Assembly (NCBI GenBank): GCA_002150815.3
Contig: NDFF03000102.1
Span: 1-64,000 of the forward strand
Direction of reading: 5' to 3'
Length of the DNA stretch: 64,000 nt
Source: Grammothele lineata
Lineage: Eukaryota > Basidiomycota > Agaricomycetes > Polyporales > Polyporaceae
Shown: in pieces, positions 55,362 through 64,000 of the stretch
Layout: each line of letters opens with the position of its first letter
Numbering within the stretch: the first letter of the stretch is position 1
Program-made: the position numbers and the translations under genes
The notes under the pieces: model-generated
Told to the model about the DNA's origin: nothing
The model's input: only the letters and a program-made list of their open reading frames with translations
Databases searched by the model: none

Positions 55362-58300
55362 ATGTCGGCGTCGCAGGGCACCCCGTGAGCACAATCCTTG
55401 CTCGCTCTCAGATGGTCGCTGACACCCCCTTCAGGAAGCGCATCAGGATCACAGGTATGCTCCCGTTCTACCTCAACGCCATTCTTGCCTCAGACGGTCC
55501 CCAGTCGTCGCTGCCGATGGTCTCTCCAAGCGCGAGGTCTTCCGTCTCCCGGACCCCTTCGCTGTTATCACCGTCGATGCCGAGCAGACGCACACAACCA
55601 GTGTCATGAAGAAGACCCTCAACCCGTACTGGAACGAGAGCTTCGACATGTGAGTTTCCTCTCGCCATTCTCGTCGCTATCGTATTCCACTTTTAATCTC
55701 CCTGACTGTGTTTTGTTACTTTACTTTCCAGCACGGTCAAGGATTCTTCTGTGATTGCCGTCCAGATCTTCGACCAGCGCAAGTTCAAGAAGCGGGACCA
55801 GGGCTTCCTTGGAGTCGTCAACGTTAAAGTGAACGATGTCATTGACTTGGAGTTGGGCGGGCACGGTGCGTGTTATCTTTCCGCCTGGCTCGGTCGTGGC
55901 GTAGCTATTCGGTGTGTCGCGTGGTTGTGCGTCATGCATTAATTTCATGGTGTGTCTGGAGTGAGGCGGAGGCTCTATCTTGTCCACGGGCTCCCTATGC
56001 GCTGCGCGCGGTCTTCCTGCGGATGCTGACACATGCGCACGTCTTACACATACGGGTCTGATACCTGATCCCTGCCTGAGCGCCTGCTATGCGACACTAC
56101 GAGCCGCCCTTGCTGACTGAGATGAATATCTGACATCATCCACATACAGAGATGCTCACTTTGGACCTCAAGAAGTCCAACGACAACCTCGTAGTCCACG
56201 GGAAGCTCATCATTTACCTGTCCACAAACGTCAGTCAGCCCATCAACAACCCCGGACCTTCCCAGGTGAACGGCGTCACTGAAGCCCTTAACAACCTGAG
56301 CCTCGGTCCGTCAGCCAGTGCCAGCTCGACCAACCTTGCCTCCGGTGCCTCCCTCTCCCGAACGCCCAGTGCTACTGCTCCCTCCACCACCCAGGAGACT
56401 GCTGTGTCCATGCCCGTCCCCCAAGTGGCGACCACCCCGGAGGCCGAGCAGGCTCAGCCGGCTGCCCGTCCAGTCAGCTCTGGCGGGAGCATCGCTTCCA
56501 CCCCTTCCGTTCAGGTCCCGGCGACCACCAACGCCGGTGCGACTGCCCAGACGGCGTCGAACAACAACGCCCAGACGCGCAACTTCAACCCCCATGAGGA
56601 CCAGTACGGCCCCCTGCCGCAAGGATGGGAGCGTCGCATCGATCCCCTTGGTCGTACGTACTACGTGGATCATAACACCCGTACGACCACCTGGCACCGC
56701 CCGTCTGCGAGCCAGACTGTGAACTCGCACAACCAGGATGGCGAGACGAACGCTGCGCGCAACCAACACAACCGGCGTATCCTCGCTGATGATATGCTCG
56801 ACACGAGCAATACCACCGTTGGGCGCACAGGGTCCGTCACTGGCCAGGAGCAAGCCAACGCTGTTGCGACTGCCAATCCCGCCGCTGCAGCTGGCGGTCT
56901 TGGGCCACTCCCTGCTGGATGGGAGGAGCGGCACACGCTCCAGGGTCGGCCGTACTACGTCGACCACAACACCCGGACAACAACGTGGGTGGACCCCCGT
57001 CGGCAGACGGTCATCCGCGTCATGGGTCCCAACGGGCAGAACTCTGCGCTGCAGCCGCAGACGATCTCGCAGCTCGGCCCGCTGCCGTCCGGGTGGGAGA
57101 TGCGGCTCACGTCGACCGCGCGGGTGTACTTCGTGGACCACAACACGAAGACGACGACGTGGGACGACCCGCGGCTGCCGTCGACGCTGGACGCGAACGT
57201 GCCGCAGTACAAGCGCGACTTCCGCCGGAAGCTCATCTACTTCCGCAGCCAGCCGGCGATGCGCAACCAGCCGGGCAACTGCCAGATCAAGGTCCGCCGG
57301 AACCATATCTTCGAGGACAGCTACGCGGAGATCATGCGCCAGACGCCGAACGACCTCAAGAAGAGGCTGATGATCAAGTTCGAGGGAGAGGACGGTCTCG
57401 ATTACGGAGGTCTTTCCAGGTGCGTCGTCCTTGTTATAGATGCCATTTGGGTGCGGGGGCTGAGCGGGGGTGCAGGGAATTCTTCTTCCTGCTCTCGCAC
57501 GAGATGTTCAACCCCTTCTACTGTCTGTTCGAGTACTCGGCGCACGACAACTACACGCTGCAGATCAACCCTGCGTCTGGTGTCAACCCGGAGCACTTGA
57601 ACTACTTCAAGTTCATCGGGCGTTGCTTGGGTCTCGGTATCTTCCACCGGCGGTTCTTGGACGCGTACTTCGTTACTGCGTTCTACAAGATGATCCTCCG
57701 CAAGAAGGTCGTTATTGCCGACCTCGAGAGCGTCGACGCCGACCTTTTCCGTGGTCTCAGCTGGATGCTGTAAGTACTGCTCCCTTGCGCGTCATTCGTG
57801 ATCTCATCACCAATGGGTAGTGACAACGACATCACGGATGTCATCGACGAGACGTTCACGACGACCGAGGACCGCTTCGGCGAGATGGTCACCGTCGAGC
57901 TCAAGCCCGGCGGTGCGGACATCCCCGTGACGGAGGAGAACAAGAAGGAATACGTTAGCCTGATCGTCGAGTACCGTATCTCGCGGCGGGTGAAGGAGCA
58001 GTTTGACGCGTTCATGTCCGGGTTCTCGGAGCTGATCCCGCAGGACCTGATCAACGTGTTCGATGAGCGCGAGCTTGAGCTGCTCATCGGCGGTATGTCC
58101 GAGATCGACGTGTAAGTGGCGATGTTATATGCCTTTATGCCTCATGCTAACAGTGATATACAGTGACGACTGGATCAAGTTCACGGACTACCGCGGGTAC
58201 GAGGTCAACGACGAGGTCGTGCAGTGGTTCTGGAAGTGCGTGCGGAGCTGGCCGCCCGAGCGCAAGTCGCGGCTGCTGCAGTTCGCGACGGGCACGTCCC

Positions 58301-58568
58301 GGATCCCGGTCAACGGCTTCAAGGACCTCCAGGGCTCGGACGGGCCGCGGCGGTTCACGATCGAGAAGTCGGGCGACCCGAACCAGCTGCCGAAGAGCCA
58401 CACGTGCTTCAACCGGATCGACCTCCCGCCGTACAAGGACTACGAGACGTTGGAGCAGAAGCTGACCTGGGCCGTAGAGTGAGTCGTGCTCGTTGTTTGT
58501 GCGAGTAGTCGCTGATGGTTTTTACATTACCGCTTTGCAGAGAGACGGTCGGTTTCGGTCAGGAGTAA
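55362..58568 (+). CDS. RSP5: Nedd4/Rsp5-type HECT E3 ubiquitin ligase
   Basis: C2-WW-WW-WW-HECT E3 controlling endocytosis and sorting of membrane transporters. Nine exons join in phase: 55362-55384, 55435-55454, 55505-55649, 55732-55865, 56150-57419, 57476-57769, 57821-58111, 58164-58478, 58541-58568, giving 839 aa. The C2 domain runs from [19 protein letters not shown] to [14 protein letters not shown]. Three WW domains follow: [40 protein letters not shown] and [20 protein letters not shown]. The HECT domain has the active-site Cys in [16 protein letters not shown] and the canonical end EETVGFGQE. The start gives MSASQGTP joined to KRIRIT through a 20-nt second exon. Other reading starts (such as ATG 55412) break the C2 core. 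A Ser/Thr/Ala-rich linker joins C2 to WW1. Confidence 0.95.
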
Positions 58569-59506
58569 AGTGCTGTCGTCGTCCCCTTGTTTGCCGCGGT
58601 GTACGGAATACTCCCATTGGCCTTTCCCTCTCTCTTCCCGCCTTTGTCCTTGCACGTCCCCCTGTCCCTCTCGCGCTCATGTCCTTGTTTGTGCTATGTT
58701 ACACACTGGGCTCGATGCCCCCTGCCCATGTCTGCTACCTCTCATCCTCTCCCCATCCACCCGCCCACACGTTTACACGAAGTTCGAGTTGAACACGCCC
58801 GTTCCCGCCGCTGCCCGTTCGTGCCTGTTTATTACATGCGTATCCCTTATTCTTCCCTCCAATCCCTTCCCCTTCGCTGTAGCTCACTTTGCTCGCCCGC
58901 TCGCCTGCCCGCCCGCCCGCCTCCGCTGTTCTGCTTGCCCGTTCGTCACAAGTGTTGTGTTAGTTGCGACCGCCGGCGGCGAGATGTTGGCCTGGCGTTA
59001 ATGGACTGAAAGTATTATAGATCTCGTGTGCGATGGCTGGGGCATTTGCAAGTTGCCGAGATCCATCTAAATGATGTGAGATGGTTCGGGTACCACTCGC
59101 GCTGAGCGCCAAAGGAAAGTATGTACGAGTGCCGCGTGGCAAGATGAGGAAGCGAGCGAAGGGGAAGGTTGCAGACCGAATCCACCGAGGGCGTGACTTG
59201 CTATCGCCGCCGCCAGAGGCCATCGCGATGAAAGCTTCGAGGGCCGCGCCGTCTGCATCTGGCATGCGCCGCACTCTCGCGCGCCATAGCGTCGCCCACC
59301 TTCCTCGTCCATCTCACTCTCCATCCGCATCGGCCCTCGCCGCCGCCCCGACCTCTTCTCTGATTCATCGATCCTCATCGGCGACCAACACCCGCCTAAA
59401 CCGTTCAGTGCAGCGGAGACCACCTGCTGCACGCACAGCCACACTTTTGCATATAAGAGAGTGCTCCACGGTTCCTGTTTCGACAGACCCGGCCAGTGTG
59501 CTACCC
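58569..59506. other. Intergenic between HECT ligase and aminopeptidase
   Basis: 938 bp. The left part (to about 58940) is C/T-rich, a probable 3' UTR. The right part keeps the aminopeptidase frame open from 59081, discussed in Part 2. A TATA-like element lies at 59451-59457. Confidence 0.55.
59451..59457 (+). promoter_or_regulatory. TATA-like element of aminopeptidase gene
   Basis: ATATAAG, 50 nt upstream of ATG 59507, in otherwise GC-rich sequence. The spacing resembles the trehalose phosphorylase promoter and supports the downstream start. Confidence 0.5.
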
Positions 59507-62500
59507 ATGTCTGCTAACCCCCAGGACTACCGTCTCCCGACGGACGTGGCTCCGAGCCACTATGATCTCACTGTCTGGACCGACCTCGAGAACAAAAAGT
59601 TCGAGGGTGTCGTCTACATCAAGTACGTTAAGTTTCCGCTCGTCTCGGTCAATGTTGTTGCCCTCACTATGCTCACGCGACTCCACGTAGCCTGAAAGTG
59701 AACAAGGAGACCTCGACCGTCGTGCTCAACACGGCAATGCTCGAGCTCGGCGACGTCTCCGTCCGCGTCTCCGGCGCGGGTGGCGCAGCGCCGACCGTGC
59801 AGACGGCGTCGAGCCGCGACTTCGACGACAAGTTCGAGCGCGGCATCTTCTCGTTCCCCGCCCCGCTCCCCGCGGGCGCGACCGCGCGGCTCTCGATCCC
59901 CTTCAAGGGCGAGCTCACGGGCGATTTGCTCGGCTACTACTTCTCCAAGGGCGGTGCGGACGGCGAGACGATCTACACCCTCACCCAGTTCGAGGTGGGT
60001 CTCCGCGGAACCCTAGTACCCTGTTACCCAGGGCGGAGGGTGTTTTCTTCGCTTCTCTGGATGTTGTACTTCTGGCGCTGACGGCTACGTTCGGCACATG
60101 GCGCGTGTGCAATCAATTGTGTGTAGCCCACGGCGGCGCGGAGGGCGTTCCCGTGCTGGGACGAGCCGCTTCTCAAGGCTACGTTCGCGGTGACGCTCGT
60201 CTCCCGCGTCGGCTCCACCAACCTGAGCAACATGCCCGCCACGTCCGAGGCGCCGCTCCCCGAGGCCAAGGTCGACGAGCCGTGGCTTGCGGAGAAGGCG
60301 AAGAGCCTGCCGGACCCCGCTCAGTGGAAGGTTACTACGTTCGAGACGACTCCGCTGGTAAGCGTGAAGAGGGGCTAGGCGTGATATCCCTTGTTGACGG
60401 CAGGTAATGTGTAGGTCTCGGCGTACCTTGTCGCTTATGCGAACGGGCCGTTTGAATATCTCGAGAGCTCCTACACCAGCCCGCTCAGTGGCAAGGTCCG
60501 GCCGTTGCGGATTTACGGTAGGTGGACAATCGTCTGAATTACGATCTGTAGCTGAGAGGTTTTGTAGCGACGGCCGACAATATCCACCAAGCGCAGTTCG
60601 CCTTAGACATCAAGCGCACGGTGCTGCCGCTGTATGAACAGATGTTTGATATCGAGTATCCGCTTCCCAAGTTGGATACTCTAGTGGTAAGAATGGATCT
60701 GGTTGTACTCGAGGTTTAGCGGGCTGATTTGTTCTTTTTAGGCGAGCGATTTCGACTCTGGTGAGTATGCTGCCTCTTATAAGTGCAACAAGTGATGTTT
60801 AACCACATCTCCCAGGCGCCATGGAAAACTGGGTGAATATGTTCAGGGACAGATATATGTCTGAGTGACCTAACGCACACGTTAGGGCCTCATCACCGGT
60901 AGGACTCAGGCGTACCTCGTAGACCCGAAGTCTGCGGACATGCGCTCCAAGCAAGCCATTGCAACGACACAGAGCCACGAAGTTGCTCATATGTGGTTAG
61001 TAATAGCGGACAGCATCCGAGCACGGACTATCTCAAGTGAGTGTACAGGTTCGGCAACATCACAACGATGGAGTGGTGGGACAACTTATATCTCAACGAG
61101 GGTGAGTGCGATGAAATGATCGCCAGAATGGATTCTGAACTTGCATCACCTAGGTTTCGCGACTCTTGTGAGTGTAATGTGTAATTGACCGTACTATTAG
61201 CGGCTCATATGCTAGGGCAGATGGGCGAAAAGATCATTCTCGGTGTGTCCTAAATTTCCGTATTTGCGACAGTCCGCTCATTCATCTCACAGACAAGTAA
61301 AGCTTCGTTTCCCTGCCTAGCGGGGATTCATCTAATTTCTCATCGCAGAGTCTTCCCCGAGTGGCAACTCGACTCCGAGTTCTTGTCAACCAATTTCTTC
61401 GACGCGCGATTCTTGGATGCGAAGCTCTCCTCTCACCCAATCGAAGTCGAGTGTCCCGATGCCAACATGATCAACCAGGTCCGCAACGCTCGCCTGTTTA
61501 TCTCAGCATTCTTTGAGATGTTGACTCCTTTGCAGCTCTTCGACTCTCTGTCTTACGCAAAGGCCGCTTCAGGTGACAACGGCCTCTGTGAGAGTCTAGC
61601 TACCTACCCGCTGACGTTTTGGCAGTACTTCGCATGCTGGCGAGCTATGTTGGCGAAGACCGCTTCGTGAAGGGTGTCTCAATCTACCTGAAGAAGCACA
61701 TGTACGCCAACAGCGTCACGAAGGATCTGTGGGAGGGCATTCAAGAAGCTACCGGTGTGTCTTGATTCGCCATGACAGTCACGATTGGAAGCTCATTCGT
61801 TCTCCAGACCTTGACATCCCGAAGATGATGGACAACTGGGTCAAGAAGGTACGTCTTCCACCTTGCCTTCCCACAGCTTGTGCTGAACATTTTTGTAGAT
61901 GGGCTACCCCGTTGTGACGGTCACCGAGAAGGACGGCGGAATCCACGTCAGGCAAGATAGATTCCTGGAGACAGGCCCTGCGGATCCGAAAGACAACGAG
62001 ACCATCTGGTTCGTATCCCTGCAGCGCCGTGAACAGTGTCTGTACTGAACAGCAAACGTGAAGGACAATCCCACTCAACTTGCTTACCGTATCCGAGGAT
62101 GGCACGACGACGATTGACAGGACTCTTCTCTTGGACGAGCGCGAGAAGTTTATTCCGCTTGACACGAGCAAGCCGTACAAACTCAATGCAGACACCACTG
62201 GTTTCTGTGAGGGACATTCCGTGCTGTGCAAGTTCAAACACCCAACTAATTCGACACAGATGCCACGGCATACTCCTCCGAGAGGCTCACCAAGCTTGCG
62301 GAGCTAGCTACCGCCGAGAACTCGCCGCTATCGCTCTCTGACAAGATCGGTCTCCTGTACGACGCGTTCGCGCTCTCTAAGGCTGGCTATGCTCCCGTTA
62401 GCGGCGCTCTCAGCTTCGCCGCCGGCCTTCGCGCTGAAAGAGAGCGTACGTAGTGTAACAGACATCCCCTTTTGGTCGAGGGCTCATGCACGGTGTAGAT

Positions 62501-63672
62501 CTGCTGTGGAGCGCGATTGGGGACAACCTCGCGGCGATGAGCTCCACATGGTGGGAGAACAAGGCTGTTGTCGACATGCTCGATGCTTTCCGCAGAGTAG
62601 GTTCTTTAGTTTGTTAACTAGGAAGACGTTGATTGGCTAACATCATGTGTAGGAACTCTTCGTTCCGCTTGTAAAAGAGCTCGGTTTCGACTACTCAGAA
62701 CAAGACTCCTACAACGTGCGGCAGATGCGCACGGCCGCGATCGAGCAAGCTGCGAACACAAAGGACCCTTGGTATGTGCCTTTGTTTGCCCTGACGCCAT
62801 TCTCACCTTAAATGCTTATGTCGTTGCTGATAGGGTCACCGCGGAGCTCAAGAAGCGTTTCGACGAGTTCGTCAAGACCGGCGACGATTCGGGTATCCCG
62901 AGCGACCTTCTCATGATCACTCTCAAAGTGGTGCGTACTTCATGCGATCTCCTCGAGCACCCTTTTATCTCACCGCATGTACGTACAGGGCGTGCGCGAG
63001 GGCGGCCAGGCCGAGTGGGAGGCTGTCAAGGCAATCGCCAGCAAGCCCAAGACACCGCGCCACGGCCTCGGCGCGATGCGCGCTATGGGCGCGAGCCGTG
63101 ACATGGGCATCGCGGAGCAGACGTTCCAGTACATCCTCCACGAGGCCCGCGACCAGGACACGTTCTACTACGCAGCCGGCCTCCGCGATAACCTCCTCAC
63201 TCGGCGGTTCGTCGCGGATAAGTTCAAAGAACACTTTGACGCGGTGAGTAATAGGGAGAGAAAATTTGACGGAGGGTTACGGCCGTGGATGGGTATCTGA
63301 CGGCGGGGTTCTAGTTCAACAAGCGATACTCGGGCAATTTCGTCACCCTCATCCGTTGGATACAGGTGAATAGGGTTGTGTCAGTCACGATAGAACGTCT
63401 CTAACTTGTCCTCCTAGATTGCTCTAGGTTCCCTCTCATCTAAAGAGGATTATGAGGTAACAGCTGCGTTTTTCAAGGTGCGCAAGCCAAGATGCCTGTG
63501 TAATACGAGCACGTGAAACTGACTCTACTTCAAAACGCAGGGCAAGGACACCTCGAAGTTCGACATGGCTTTGAAACAGTCCCTTGACACCATCTTGTCT
63601 CGTGCCCAATGGGTGCAGCGCTCCACAGACGAGTTGACAAACTGGCTTGAGAAGCGGGGCTCTAAACTCTGA
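59507..63672 (+). CDS. M1-family zinc aminopeptidase (Aap1/Ape2, puromycin-sensitive type)
   Basis: Removes N-terminal residues from peptides. Twenty-six exons join in phase, giving 899 aa. Exon starts are 59507, 59691, 60127, 60415, 60568, 60742, 60816, 60886, 61049, 61154, 61221, 61293, 61349, 61536, 61626, 61808, 61899, 62064, 62260, 62499, 62653, 62834, 62989, 63315, 63418, 63541. The N-terminus [20 protein letters not shown] is typical. The substrate motif GAMENW is split-exon encoded at 60816-60832. The zinc site is HEVAH (60976-60990) followed 18 residues later by the Glu of LYLNEG. The C-terminal ERAP1-like helical domain runs to LEKRGSKL. Exons are tiny around the active site: 19, 17, 14, 22 and 4 nt. 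The start is supported by a TATA-like element 50 nt upstream; a longer form from 59264 is possible. Confidence 0.93.
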
Positions 63673-63940
63673 CCGAGAGGCGCGAGACAACTTGAGCTCG
63701 TCGGGCAGTCCGAACCATCTATCCACGTAGCTTCTCAAAGGCATGCATATGTCCATCCAATGGAATGCTCGAAGCGTGAAGAGGGAACGAATGGATTGGA
63801 ATACAACGTATAAAGTAGGAGAAAAGGGACTACGCAGCAATGTCGAGAGCAGTAGGCTATACAAGTGTCACGGGTATACAACCATGCATGGGGGTGGTGT
63901 GTGAGAGGCCGGGGCGACAAATCCACTACAGTCGATACAG
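63673..63940. other. Short convergent intergenic region
   Basis: 268 bp between the aminopeptidase stop and the stop of the right-edge gene. No gene seen. Confidence 0.6.
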
Positions 63941-64000
63941 CTAACTACTAGGTTCTGATTCCGTACTAGGCTCCGGTTCCGGATCGGGATGCTCGTCTAT
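63941..64000 (-). CDS. C-terminal tail of a gene running off the right edge
   Basis: From the window edge, minus frame 0 reads IDEHPDPEPEPSTESEPSS and then TAG at 63943-63941. The acidic Pro-Glu tail looks like the disordered end of a longer protein. Only 19 codons are visible, so neither family nor function can be stated. Confidence 0.35.
   Translation of the reverse strand: MDEHPDPEPEPSTESEPSS

Noticed and set aside
1..64000. CRISPR arrays, insertion sequences, bacterial operons
   Set aside because: The sequence is intron-rich fungal nuclear DNA; no regularly spaced repeats, transposase or terminal inverted repeats were seen.

Overview
The window is nuclear DNA of a filamentous basidiomycete, most likely an Agaricomycete. 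The evidence is the many short spliceosomal introns (about 50-100 bp, GT-AG with one GC-AG), compact genes on both strands, a fungal-type trehalose phosphorylase, and a cluster of Agaricomycete-style F-box/LRR-like proteins. No bacterial, viral, CRISPR or rRNA/tRNA feature was found. Most gene models were rebuilt by joining exons by eye so that phases, splice sites and family motifs agree; exon lists are in the entries.

Layout, left to right. 0-2.7 kb: 3'-truncated NTAQ1 (N-terminal Gln amidohydrolase, minus) and a small unknown protein (minus). 2.7-5.9 kb: no convincing gene, two coding-like remnants. 5.9-15.3 kb: POL5/MYBBP1A-like ribosome-biogenesis factor (plus), convergent with mismatch-repair gene MSH3 (minus), stop codons 26 bp apart. 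15.9-16.8 kb: unknown Pro-rich protein with a CxxC/HxxH tail (minus). 17.7-21.0 kb: trehalose phosphorylase (minus, 9 exons). 22.7-26.2 kb: a zinc-ribbon/cyclin-fold TFIIB-like factor (minus), head-to-head with tRNA-splicing endonuclease subunit SEN34 (plus).

26.3-36.7 kb: a lineage-specific accessory block with four F-box-like genes, one truncated F-box fragment, an intact GDSL esterase and a broken GDSL copy. Much of it is an imperfect tandem duplication of about 3.3 kb, unit A about 29685-32985 and unit B about 32986-36331. 36.8-42 kb: DJ-1/PfpI-family protein (minus) and mitotic phosphatase CDC25 (plus). 42-47.2 kb: a gene-poor island holding one unrecognised spliced gene (43.6-44.7 kb) and an orphan ORF. 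47.3-53 kb: mRNA cap methyltransferase ABD1 with a very long low-complexity N-terminus, and a multi-pass membrane protein (both minus). 55.4-58.6 kb: Nedd4/Rsp5-type HECT E3 ligase (plus). 59.5-63.7 kb: 26-exon M1 aminopeptidase (plus). The right edge holds the tail of another minus-strand gene.

The core genes are unrelated housekeeping functions with no pathway cluster. I see no convincing new multi-gene system. The most interesting signals are the F-box/GDSL segmental duplication, the micro-exons (4 and 14 nt), the shared divergent promoters and the gene hidden in the gene-poor island.
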